Shown: piece after piece, positions 14,848 through 22,681 of the stretch
How the letters are laid out: each line of letters opens with the position of its first letter
Numbering within the stretch: the stretch's first letter is position 1
Assembly: GCA_937897365.1 (NCBI GenBank)
Contig: CALCOP010000067.1
Location: forward strand, 1-25,695
Length of the DNA: 25,695 nucleotides
From: an uncultured euryarchaeote
GTDB lineage: Archaea > Thermoplasmatota > Poseidoniia > Poseidoniales > Poseidoniaceae
Reading direction: 5' to 3'
Notes under the pieces: generated by a model
Database searches by the model: none
What the model was told of the DNA's origin: nothing
The model's input: the letters and a program-made list of their open reading frames with translations, nothing else
Translations under genes and position numbers: made by a program

Positions 14848-15909
14848 TTAATCCGAGCTGGGAATACGACAATTCTCAAATTGACTGTTTTCAACCAATT
14901 CTACCCCGTCACCAATGACGACGTTCTTCAAAATCGAACCTTTCCCAATCGTAACATTACGACCGATTACAGACTCTTCAATATGGCAATTTTCGCCAAC
15001 AGAACAGTGTGCCATTAACAAAACATTGTGAAGATTACTTTTAGAAGACACATCACAATGTTGCGAGACAACTGAACCCTCTAATCTGCCCGCAACACTG
15101 GCGCTTGAGGACACAAAGTTGCCGTTCTCAAATACGCCTTCTGGAAGTGGAAATGGTAAAGACTCTCGCTGATCAATCAAGGTATGCTGTGCACGGATTA
15201 ATTCTGATGGATGACCTACGTCAAACCATACACCATCAATCGTTTGAGCATACATAGGCCAACCTTTTTGAAGAACCATAGGGAAAAGTTGCTTACTAAA
15301 ATCAAATTTTTCCCCTTCCGGTACCAGTGCCAGAACTTCCGGCTCAATGATGTAAAGACCAGCATTGATCACATTGCTAAATGCCTCTTCAGCAGTAGGT
15401 TTTTCCTTGAAGCGGCAAATGTAACCTTGCCGAAGATTTCCATCAAGAGCGCCCAAATGAGTCGATGAGAGACCGACAATGCCAAACTCAGTTGGGTCCT
15501 CAACCTCCCACAACGCCATGGTAACTTTCGCCCCACTTTCCCGGTGAGAACGGACCAGTGCTTGAATATCAAAAGAGGCAACTGAGTCGCCTGAGCCGAC
15601 AACAAATGTTTCCGTTAAATGATCAGATAAGAGTCGAACGCTTCCAGCTGTTCCCATCGGAGTTGCCTCTTGATTTACCCAGGCATGAATCGGCTGGCGA
15701 TGCGTGTTCCAAGAATCCACATGATGTTCCAGTTGTTCACCTTGATAGCCAGTAGTCACGATAATTGTGTCAATGGAAGCTTCTTGCATAGCATCTTTAA
15801 CAAAATCAATGACCGGCCTTCCAAGAACCTCAACCATTGGTTTTGGACGTGTAAGCGTGAGAGGTCGGAGTCGTGAGCCTTGGCCGCCAGCCATAATGAC
15901 TCCGAACAA
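14848..15909 (-). CDS. Sugar-phosphate nucleotidyltransferase with left-handed beta-helix tail
   Basis: A 353-residue NDP-sugar pyrophosphorylase, which couples a hexose-1-phosphate to NTP giving an NDP-sugar for glycan synthesis or protein glycosylation. The N-terminal signature is textbook: MAGGQGSRLRPLTLTRPKPM (6-25). It continues with MGTAGSVRL (85-93), a GSGDSV metal-site segment, FGIVGL, FKEKP, NAGLYI and WFDVGHPSEL. The C-terminal 80 residues are a hexapeptide (LbH) repeat region, as in GDP-mannose and GlmU-like enzymes. The substrate could be mannose-, glucose- or GlcNAc-1-phosphate. The start is an uncommon TTG at 15909 with GAGGTG 5 nt upstream; the next in-frame Met falls inside the signature. 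The Shine-Dalgarno overlaps the stop of the upstream coiled-coil gene. Confidence 0.9.
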   Translation of the reverse strand: MFGVIMAGGQGSRLRPLTLTRPKPMVEVLGRPVIDFVKDAMQEASIDTIIVTTGYQGEQLEHHVDSWNTHRQPIHAWVNQEATPMGTAGSVRLLSDHLTETFVVGSGDSVASFDIQALVRSHRESGAKVTMALWEVEDPTEFGIVGLSSTHLGALDGNLRQGYICRFKEKPTAEEAFSNVINAGLYIIEPEVLALVPEGEKFDFSKQLFPMVLQKGWPMYAQTIDGVWFDVGHPSELIRAQHTLIDQRESLPFPLPEGVFENGNFVSSSASVAGRLEGSVVSQHCDVSSKSNLHNVLLMAHCSVGENCHIEESVIGRNVTIGKGSILKNVVIGDGVELVENSQFENCRIPSSD

Positions 15910-15914
15910 GAAAA

Positions 15915-15920
15915 CACCTC
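15915..15920 (-). promoter_or_regulatory. Shine-Dalgarno of the nucleotidyltransferase (GAGGTG, TTG start)
   Basis: GAGGTG 5 nt before TTG 15909, sharing bases with the TGA stop of the upstream gene. It is the decisive evidence for a TTG start and for translational coupling. Confidence 0.6.
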
Positions 15921-16926
15921 ACCGTCGGCGATTGGCATTCATGTCGATTTTACGCATCGACTTCTTCTTTCCAGACTTGGCTTTTCTCTTTCCGGAGGGT
16001 GCTTTGTCACCGTCTCCTATTCCACCGAAAGTTATCCCACCGGAATTTAAGAGAGTTGACACAAGTTCATCCGCAACTTCTGAAGATTCAGCACCTGTCT
16101 TCATTTCGGCTTTCACAGAAGCATTGTGGTCAGTCATCCAAGATTTTCTCTCATCGCGTGCCATGTTGAGTTTATCTCGAACTTTGTTTACATCTACCAT
16201 TAATTCGGTTATTTTATTGTGCATTTCATCCGACTTTTGACGTAGTTCAAGAAATTCATTGTGAAGTCTGTCGCCTTCGGCCTTCAAGAAATCTCTGTGT
16301 GCGAATGCTTCATCGACATCAGGAGACAAAACATCAGCACGAGCAACAGCACCGAGCATCTCTTGATGCGCTGCATCCGCCTCAGCTCGCAAGGTTTTGA
16401 TGGCGGAGTCCAAATCGGAGAGGTCGACTTTAATCATCTCAAAATGCGTGACTTCAGGAGCGAGTTCATCAATTCGAATCTTCATCTCTTTAATTCGCTT
16501 AATCATCTCTTTTTCCTTCTTTTGACCTACAGAAGAGGTTTCAAAAGTATTCTCAAGTGAGTGAACCTCGTGTTGAAGTTTTGCGTATTCTGCTGTAGCA
16601 GACTTCTTTTCGCCTTTTTCTTCACGTCGGCCTTTGGCTTGACTGATGATATCTCGGAGTTGTTGTTGGAGAGCATTCCGCTTTTCCTTGTACATCTTAA
16701 TTTCAGCACGGATTGCTTTCATTTCAGTAAGAACAAGATCAATCTTCTCCCTGTGTTCCTTGTATTGGCCTTGAACCGAATTACGCTTTTCTGCGATTGT
16801 GCGCGCCTGATCACTAAACGAATTACGGGTGTTTCGCATCTTTCGAACACGTGCTTCCATACCCTGTAATTCTTCTCGGAGTTCCGAGTCCGGATTTGGA
16901 GTAGCATCATCAGGCCTTCCGCGCAT
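15919..16926 (-). CDS. COG1340-like archaeal coiled-coil protein
   Basis: A 335-residue protein, almost entirely charged heptad-type helix from residue 15 to about 275, with no TM or signal peptide. It resembles the archaeal COG1340 coiled-coil family, including a central interruption LENTFETSSVGQKKEKEMI (124-142) that resembles the expected turn region. A short C-terminal motif, LVSTLLNSGGITFGG (289-302), is followed by a strongly basic tail (KRKAKSGKKK and the terminal NRRR). The LLNSGG plus basic tail recurs in the nucleotidyltransferase-coiled-coil protein at 22678-24858. Function is unknown; the basic tail would suit RNA or ribosome binding. It sits between a membrane protein gene and the sugar nucleotidyltransferase in the same operon. 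Confidence 0.85.
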   Translation of the reverse strand: MRGRPDDATPNPDSELREELQGMEARVRKMRNTRNSFSDQARTIAEKRNSVQGQYKEHREKIDLVLTEMKAIRAEIKMYKEKRNALQQQLRDIISQAKGRREEKGEKKSATAEYAKLQHEVHSLENTFETSSVGQKKEKEMIKRIKEMKIRIDELAPEVTHFEMIKVDLSDLDSAIKTLRAEADAAHQEMLGAVARADVLSPDVDEAFAHRDFLKAEGDRLHNEFLELRQKSDEMHNKITELMVDVNKVRDKLNMARDERKSWMTDHNASVKAEMKTGAESSEVADELVSTLLNSGGITFGGIGDGDKAPSGKRKAKSGKKKSMRKIDMNANRRR

Positions 16927-16978
16927 GCATCGTGCACAGAGTTACCCATTTCAAATCTACGCATTGGTAAAAAATGAT

Positions 16979-18502
16979 TCATAAACCTATATTTCCAAAA
17001 ATTTCATTAATTTTAATGAAGATTCCCGCAGTGATACCCAGAATTCCAATGAGTGTAGCGCTAATCGAACTAAAATCTCGGACACGCTGAAGATATTTTG
17101 TACGAACTCGAACATTGATTTGGCGTCCGATAATCAAATCACCGCTTAGTTCCTCAAGCCGAACAGAAACTGTAGCCTCGCCGAAACGTTCGGGTAGAAG
17201 CGATTGCCAAGCGACGGTACCATCGCGCAAAAGTCCCGACATCAGGCCGAGCACGTCATCATCTCCATCTGCAGCTAATGGCACGGCCTTTGAAGACCAC
17301 CAATGTCGTTCTCCGGGTTCTAAACTATAGGTCATAGCCAAATCGTGTGGCCTGAAATCAGGCGACTGGACTCGGAGAACGATACTTCGAGGAGTTTTAG
17401 ACAAGTTGTGAATTAAGGTAAACAGGTTTGCTCGTTCGTGAACGACATTTTCCATATCGACTTCAAACACGATTCCTGAAGAAGTACTGGGCCTTCCAGC
17501 GCCGAGATCTTCTTCTATCCGTCCAATCATTCTGAAAAATGCGGGGCATGATTGTTCGATATGATGCATAATAGTCAACCATTCTTCCATGGTAAAAACA
17601 GAATGGTGCTGAACCAATTCCATTCCCTTTTCAGAGAGAACCTCTGAAAGTTCAGACTGCATTGTTTTGAAATCTAAGCCCTTTGAGTGACGGTAAAGCG
17701 TCATCAGTATTTTCTCTCGAGCATATCGTGATTCGACATCCTTCTGGAAGCACGCTTCAATTTCGTTGCAGTAGACTTCATATTCTGAGCGAAGGAGAGG
17801 ATCCATATGCGTTTTCACTAAATCATCAAACACCATTTCCAAAGTCGAAGGGTGGATTGGAGGATTGTATGCGTTAAGAAGACCTGTTCGTTCATCCATA
17901 TTGAAAGGGTGAGAGCGAGTAGGAATATGCTGCCCTAAGGAAAGAGAAAGCGTTGAAAAAGACAAGAGTAAGAGAATTTTACCATTTAAACTGGTGATGT
18001 CAAATACGAAGATACAACCGAGTAACAAACTTGACATGATTCCAAATGAAAGTGCCCATGAGTGCTTTGCTCGTGCACTATTGAGCAAGTCAGCAAGGCT
18101 TTCATAGCCGTGCAAGGATTGAACTGAGAGATGTTTCTCATTCAGTCTGTTTACTTCCTTTTCGAAATTCCGAATTGACAATTCTACACGATGGCGATGG
18201 AATATTTGCACTAAGATATAGCCGAGTAAAATAATGAATGTAAGTGCAGTAAGTGCAAGAGCAAAACTCAAACCAAGTGTAGGTTCAATTTTACTCCACC
18301 ATTCCGGTGAGTTTGCAGAGAAAGCGAGCGCACCAAAAGAAGTGAAGATACTGAAAGCAGGAAGAATGAGAATCAAACGCAATCCCGAACCGAGCATTTG
18401 ACGGTCAAGAGCGAACCAAAAGCGTTCAGAGAGAAGAACGCTCTCTTCGTTTGATGAGTGTGGAGAAGAAACTTCTTCCGAACTCGATTCTGCCTCGGTC
18501 AT
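16979..18502 (-). CDS. Multi-pass membrane protein of unknown function
   Basis: A 507-residue protein with no family that I recognise. An acidic Ser/Glu-rich N-terminus precedes two TM helices (LRLILILPAFSIFTSFGALA and LSFALALTALTFIILLGYIL), a charged helix, then two more TM segments (ALSFGIMSSLLLGCIFVFDI and ILLLLSFSTLSLSLG). A large soluble, first helical then beta-rich domain follows (about residues 205-480), and a last hydrophobic helix lies near the C-terminus (SATLIGILGITAGIFI). The start is ATG 18502, with GGTGGA 6 nt upstream; an in-frame GTG at 18526 lacks support. It lies 50 bp after the DtxR-family gene and 52 bp before the coiled-coil gene, in the same operon. A scaffold or sensor is possible but unproven. 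Confidence 0.75.
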   Translation of the reverse strand: MTEAESSSEEVSSPHSSNEESVLLSERFWFALDRQMLGSGLRLILILPAFSIFTSFGALAFSANSPEWWSKIEPTLGLSFALALTALTFIILLGYILVQIFHRHRVELSIRNFEKEVNRLNEKHLSVQSLHGYESLADLLNSARAKHSWALSFGIMSSLLLGCIFVFDITSLNGKILLLLSFSTLSLSLGQHIPTRSHPFNMDERTGLLNAYNPPIHPSTLEMVFDDLVKTHMDPLLRSEYEVYCNEIEACFQKDVESRYAREKILMTLYRHSKGLDFKTMQSELSEVLSEKGMELVQHHSVFTMEEWLTIMHHIEQSCPAFFRMIGRIEEDLGAGRPSTSSGIVFEVDMENVVHERANLFTLIHNLSKTPRSIVLRVQSPDFRPHDLAMTYSLEPGERHWWSSKAVPLAADGDDDVLGLMSGLLRDGTVAWQSLLPERFGEATVSVRLEELSGDLIIGRQINVRVRTKYLQRVRDFSSISATLIGILGITAGIFIKINEIFGNIGL

Positions 18503-18508
18503 GTTCTT

Positions 18509-18514
18509 TCCACC
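18509..18514 (-). promoter_or_regulatory. Shine-Dalgarno of the membrane protein (GGTGGA)
   Basis: GGTGGA 6 nt before ATG 18502; it favours this start over GTG 18526. Confidence 0.45.
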
Positions 18515-18552
18515 GTCAACAAACACAAAACTGTTTCAGTGAAAGATTGAAA

Positions 18553-19218
18553 CTAAACTCGAATCAACAGCTTTGAAGAAAGTTGGGGTGAACAAACGAG
18601 ATTTTCACCATCACCAAACATGTATCCAGATTCTGTGCGCTGGATTACGGCACCCAATTCGAGGCCGATTTCGTTCATCGTTGCTTTATCAGAGTCGTTC
18701 ATCAGCATCCCATCTAATACTCCTGTTTCACCGACATTCAATTGGTTGAGAAGTTGTATTTTGGATTCAGAGGATTGGATTTTATCTAAAATTTCGGGAG
18801 ATGGATCTGGCATCTCAGTTCCAAAAGTCACAGGACCATGAACAGGATGGCCAAGGAGGAGTGAAAGGGTGACCTCTAAATCATCGTTGATTGCGTGTTC
18901 TAAACGACATGCTGTTTCGTGGATGTCTCCTTGAAACGACAATGTTTCGAGAAGTACTTCGGCAAGCCTGTGTCGGCGTTTCATCTTCTTTCCCCGAATC
19001 AGTCCTGATTCGGTAAAAAGTGCACCTTTGTATGGTTCGTAATCAATGAAGCCTTTTGCTGCGAGGCGCTGAACCATTTCAGTTGCTGATGCAGGAGAGA
19101 CATCCAACGAAGATGCAAGGTCCCCTGTTCGGACCCTTTGGCCCGGATTTGATTCAAAGAAATCATACATGGTGATGAGATACTGGTCTTCAAATTCTTG
19201 GAAATGCCCGTTCAACAA
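18553..19218 (-). CDS. DtxR/IdeR-family metal-dependent transcriptional regulator
   Basis: A 221-residue regulator with the three-domain DtxR plan: winged helix (about 8-75, with VRTGDLASSLDVSPASATEM as the HTH), metal-binding dimerisation domain (76-140), and C-terminal FeoA/SH3-like domain (about 150-221). Aligned from memory with DtxR, the ligands are conserved: H83 and E87 (H79, E83), H100 (H98), C104, E107 and H108 (C102, E105, H106). Cys at 104 is the iron-type ligand; manganese-type MntR has Glu there. The Met10 position appears to be Gln. Start: two adjacent TTG codons (19218, 19215) follow AGGAGG by 4 and 7 nt, and no ATG precedes the HTH. It lies 22 bp after the surface-protein gene. 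Probable role: iron- or zinc-responsive repression of metal uptake genes. Confidence 0.88.
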   Translation of the reverse strand: MLNGHFQEFEDQYLITMYDFFESNPGQRVRTGDLASSLDVSPASATEMVQRLAAKGFIDYEPYKGALFTESGLIRGKKMKRRHRLAEVLLETLSFQGDIHETACRLEHAINDDLEVTLSLLLGHPVHGPVTFGTEMPDPSPEILDKIQSSESKIQLLNQLNVGETGVLDGMLMNDSDKATMNEIGLELGAVIQRTESGYMFGDGENLVCSPQLSSKLLIRV

Positions 19219-19222
19219 ACCG

Positions 19223-19228
19223 CCTCCT
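19223..19228 (-). promoter_or_regulatory. Strong Shine-Dalgarno of the DtxR-family gene (AGGAGG, TTG start)
   Basis: AGGAGG 4 nt before TTG 19218 and 7 nt before TTG 19215. The 7-nt spacing makes the second TTG slightly more likely. Confidence 0.65.
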
Positions 19229-19240
19229 GCGTACTAAGTG

Positions 19241-21748
19241 CTACTCAATGGGTGAAAAAACTTCCTCACATGCTGGGCATCGAACCGAACCATCATATTC
19301 GTTAGGAATCCGCAAAGATTGCTGGCATTTGGGGCAATGAATTTCGACCTTACCATCACCTTCTTGAACCGACTCTTCAGAGTCATCTTCTTGGAAATGT
19401 TCTTCCTCATCTGGTATGGATGACGTGCGTGGTGTCACTTCAAACCTTGTTTCACAATCTGGGCACCTTACTTGGCCACCATAATCTGATGGCACGCGTA
19501 GTTGTCGGGCACATTCAGGACAGCCGATTTGTATTTTTTCGACAGGGGTAGCACTTGTTCTTTTGATGGACGAGGATTTTGATTTTTCACTGGATTTTTT
19601 CGGCTTATCCGAAACCAATTCTCTATTTTGATAAATACGAATAACCGCACCGAAAGCAACCGCAATTGAAACCCCTGCAAGCAGACCAAACCAGGGAATT
19701 TCAAACGATTCTTCGACCACGATGACTTCGCCAGATTGGAATGTGTTTGATGCCTCGAAACTCTGAGTACCTACAACCCACTTGACCTTGAGCGATGCAC
19801 TTTGCCCGTCGGGCCAAACAAATGAGAAAATGTGACTTGCTTGAGAGTTGGGTTCGATCGCTGCTGTAGATTGCTGACCTAGGAACATGTTGTCTTCAGT
19901 CGATAGCACAATGTAACCTTCTGCACCGGTCACATCTCCATTATTGTTCAAGAGGACATTTATCGAACCTGAATCACCAGGAATCGGGCGATTTGGAGTT
20001 GAAAGTGGGGTAAAATCGATACTGTAAGATGGCCGTTCATCAGGAACACTAAGACTGTGGCTTGAGAATCCAAATCCAGTCGACCAATTCACTGGAGTTG
20101 CTCGAATTGAGACCCGGTCTCCATCAATAAAACCAAGCGTTTGAGTGCCGGTTATGAGTCCTTGTGAAACTTGAATTTCATAGTCGAGCGGATATATTTC
20201 CAGTCCAGATTCTACATAACCAAGCCGAATCCGTACCGGACGGTCAATGCCTTCACTCATTTCTAACGACCAGGTAAATTGGACCCCAGTTGCAGCATCC
20301 CAAGTAACTGAATTTATCAGAGGAGTCAACACCTGTTGAACCCCAACGGGCACCTCAAGAGTCCCGTTGAGACCGGAATCAATTGAACCATCTGGCGATG
20401 AAAGAGTCCAGTTGACAATTTGTTCACCTTCAACACTCAAAGGTAATTCAACAGAGACTTCACCTGCGGCATTCGTTTCAAGATAGAGTTCGGGACTCGA
20501 ATATGACTGACCATTGGATTCACAGACCAGTGCTACATTTCCTGGCAGTTCTCCATGGTTACGAACCAACATCGAAAAAACCGCCTTATCACCCTTATGC
20601 CAAGGCCCATTAAGGATAGCAGGTGAAGCGGACCCTGCAGATTCGAATGCTGCAGAGTCAACATCGTACGAATACTCCACAACTGAGGTTGAAGTGTCGG
20701 CAATACGCATTCCACCAATCGAACACGTCAAGAGATTTGGGCGAGATGTCGTGGTCAGAATCTCGTTCACGACTGTTTGAGCAGTAATTTGGATACCTGA
20801 ATTGTAAATCATTTCACTGCCAAAAGTACATTGCAACGAACCGTTAAAGTCCAGAAGACCCGTATTCTCAACGCTTAAGTTCCAAGAAATAGAATCACCA
20901 GCGAGAGCATCATGAGAAAGAAACTCAATTGAAAGCATGAGTGAAGGCAATGGTGGAGGGGATACTTGAAAAGAAATCAACCGAGATTCATCAGCAGTAT
21001 TACCATCACCTGAATCATTAAGGGCGAGTGCGATTGATGCATTTCCTTCGCTAAGCGCGATTGTGCTGTTCACGAAAACTACCGTGCTTGAAAGTGGCCC
21101 GACTGTGAAAATGCCGCTGGTTTGATTATCGTATACTTCGCTGGAAAGAAGCGATGAAGAAAGAGAGCCAGACCAGGAAAAATCTCCGTCATTGATAACG
21201 GCAACTTCAGTCTGTAGATAATCTCCGTCATGCAAAGACACGTTTCCGGTGAAGTCCCCTTCAGATGTAATCCCTGTTAGGAGAATCTGCCCAGCAGAGG
21301 CAAGTGACATTTGAACAGGCTGTAAGCGTTGAATCGTCCTGTTCAAACTCACCGCTTGCGTTGAGTTGGGTGAGCCAATTTCACCTATGAGATCTACCGC
21401 AACAACCGTGTAACCATACGGCAAAGAAGTCAAACTGAATTGCATATTTTGAGACGATTCAGCAGAAAGAGATAGGTTTTGGCTCAGTGATGAAAATACG
21501 TTTCCTTCAAGTGATGAAAGCTCAACCCGAACCTCGATGTCTGCACTGCTTGAAAGCGTTTCAAGGACTGTAAACTCTAACTCATACGAGGATTGGTCTG
21601 TTGTAGCAAAATCATCAAGTGAAAAAGAACTTACATCAATTACTGCGCCTCCTCCAGCAGCGCTGACCAGAGGGAGTAGAAAGGTTGCAAATAATGCCGA
21701 CAAACACAAGGCTGAACGCTTCGAATTGCCGAAATCACCCCTGCCCAT
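19241..21748 (-). CDS. Large surface protein with two cytoplasmic zinc ribbons
   Basis: An 835-residue type I membrane protein. A signal peptide (1-30, ALCLSALFATFLLPLVSAAG) precedes about 650 extracellular residues of repeated beta-sandwich character, resembling CARDB/NEW3-type domains (recurring stretches such as NDGDFSWSGSL, VENTGLLDFNGSL, RNHGELPGNVAL and NNNGDVTGAEGY). One TM helix (about 683-705, GLLAGVSIAVAFGAVIRI) is followed by a Lys/Ser-rich linker. The tail has two similar zinc ribbons with CxxC-x15-CxxC spacing: C743, C746, C762, C765 and C805, C808, C824, C827. They resemble MJ0042-type ribbons (CPEC, LRVP, VRCPDC). It is the first gene of the minus-strand operon, 22 bp before the DtxR-family gene. 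GAGGCG lies 5 nt before ATG 21748. Confidence 0.85.
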   Translation of the reverse strand: MGRGDFGNSKRSALCLSALFATFLLPLVSAAGGGAVIDVSSFSLDDFATTDQSSYELEFTVLETLSSSADIEVRVELSSLEGNVFSSLSQNLSLSAESSQNMQFSLTSLPYGYTVVAVDLIGEIGSPNSTQAVSLNRTIQRLQPVQMSLASAGQILLTGITSEGDFTGNVSLHDGDYLQTEVAVINDGDFSWSGSLSSSLLSSEVYDNQTSGIFTVGPLSSTVVFVNSTIALSEGNASIALALNDSGDGNTADESRLISFQVSPPPLPSLMLSIEFLSHDALAGDSISWNLSVENTGLLDFNGSLQCTFGSEMIYNSGIQITAQTVVNEILTTTSRPNLLTCSIGGMRIADTSTSVVEYSYDVDSAAFESAGSASPAILNGPWHKGDKAVFSMLVRNHGELPGNVALVCESNGQSYSSPELYLETNAAGEVSVELPLSVEGEQIVNWTLSSPDGSIDSGLNGTLEVPVGVQQVLTPLINSVTWDAATGVQFTWSLEMSEGIDRPVRIRLGYVESGLEIYPLDYEIQVSQGLITGTQTLGFIDGDRVSIRATPVNWSTGFGFSSHSLSVPDERPSYSIDFTPLSTPNRPIPGDSGSINVLLNNNGDVTGAEGYIVLSTEDNMFLGQQSTAAIEPNSQASHIFSFVWPDGQSASLKVKWVVGTQSFEASNTFQSGEVIVVEESFEIPWFGLLAGVSIAVAFGAVIRIYQNRELVSDKPKKSSEKSKSSSIKRTSATPVEKIQIGCPECARQLRVPSDYGGQVRCPDCETRFEVTPRTSSIPDEEEHFQEDDSEESVQEGDGKVEIHCPKCQQSLRIPNEYDGSVRCPACEEVFSPIE

Positions 21749-21806
21749 ACAAACGCCTCTACATGGGGGTTCTTCACTTTCACGCCAAAAGAAGTCGCTA
21801 CGCCAT

Positions 21807-21813
21807 GTTTATT
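21807..21813 (+). promoter_or_regulatory. Possible TATA element for the coiled-coil/TUTase operon
   Basis: GTTTATT, about 26-32 nt before ATG 21839, in the 90-bp divergent gap. The spacing suits a short-leader archaeal promoter. It is a weak call based on composition and position. Confidence 0.25.
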
Positions 21814-21838
21814 GAAGGTTGGAGGCTGGCGCACATGC

Positions 21839-22681
21839 ATGGGTCCCGATGAGTTGCTTGAAATGACTCCCGCCTTGTTGGCGAAGTCTATTTTGCATCG
21901 ACGGGAACGCCTTGCTGAAACGATTCCTGAACAGCTCGATGCTCGCCAAGAAGAGTTGAGAGCGGCCGAACCTCTTGCTCGAGGCGCTAAAGAACAAAGA
22001 GACGCTGTTAACGCCAAGGTGGCGAACCTAAAGAAGGAAAGGAATGAAGCTCGCAAAATCGCTCAAAAATTGTTCGAAGAAGCCGGTACACTTCGTGATA
22101 ATATCTCTTCATCAGGGGGAGTAAAAGTAGCAAATCCAGAATGGGCTAAGAGTAAACTCGATGACAAACTGAAGGCACTTGAACATGAACTTGAAACAAA
22201 CTCAGGCAATCACAAGACTGAGCAAAAGTATATTGAAGAAATGAAATCTTTGATTCGCAAGCATGAGGAATGGGTCGAAAAAAGAGAAGACAACCAGCAA
22301 GATTACACTGAAATGAAAGGTAAATATGCAGACGCTCGGAAACAACTTGTTCTTGCTGAAAAAGCCCATCAAGCACTGTTGGAACACGCTTCTGAAAACG
22401 AATATTTCCACAACACATATCTCGAACAAGAGGCTCATCGTCGTCGAGCAGACTCACGTACCAAACGTCTTGCTCTCGCCCTTGACAGCAGCCAGAGGGG
22501 AATCGAACATTGGCAAAAACACATCGACACTGGCTTTGATGCACTCCTCGAAAATGCCAAGCGTGTTGAGAATGGAGAACAATCCAGCGTTGCTCGTAAA
22601 AAAAGAAAGGGTGAGGCCCCGAAAAAATCAAACAGACCACACGCAAAAAAAGAGAAGCAGTTGCGAGGTGAGGAGGAATGA
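21839..22681 (+). CDS. Coiled-coil protein coupled to the TUTase-like gene
   Basis: A 280-residue soluble protein that is nearly all charged helix (about residues 15-240) and ends in a Lys/Arg-rich tail (ARKKRKGEAPKKSNR). No signal or TM. The segment LEHELETNSGNHKTEQKYI aligns without gaps to the turn region of the coiled-coil protein at 15919-16926 (shared L-E-x3-E-T-x-S, then K, E and I at equal spacing), so they are probably related COG1340-like proteins. Start: ATG 21839 is preferred over an in-frame TTG at 21812, since a TATA-like element covers 21807-21813. It overlaps the next gene by 4 bases (ATGA), so the two are translationally coupled and their products probably act together. Function unknown. 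Confidence 0.8.
   Translation: MGPDELLEMTPALLAKSILHRRERLAETIPEQLDARQEELRAAEPLARGAKEQRDAVNAKVANLKKERNEARKIAQKLFEEAGTLRDNISSSGGVKVANPEWAKSKLDDKLKALEHELETNSGNHKTEQKYIEEMKSLIRKHEEWVEKREDNQQDYTEMKGKYADARKQLVLAEKAHQALLEHASENEYFHNTYLEQEAHRRRADSRTKRLALALDSSQRGIEHWQKHIDTGFDALLENAKRVENGEQSSVARKKRKGEAPKKSNRPHAKKEKQLRGEEE
22665..22670 (+). promoter_or_regulatory. Shine-Dalgarno of the TUTase-like gene (GAGGTG)
   Basis: GAGGTG 7 nt before ATG 22678, inside the 3' end of the preceding gene. A second AGGAGG sits only 1 nt before the ATG and is too close to be the functional site. Confidence 0.55.

Noticed and set aside
14795..14872. Longer start (14872) for the small helical protein
   Set aside because: It would overlap the nucleotidyltransferase end, and the ATG at 14794 has a well-placed GAGGTG.
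18503..18526. GTG start at 18526 for the membrane protein
   Set aside because: ATG 18502 has GGTGGA at 6 nt; the GTG has no ribosome site.
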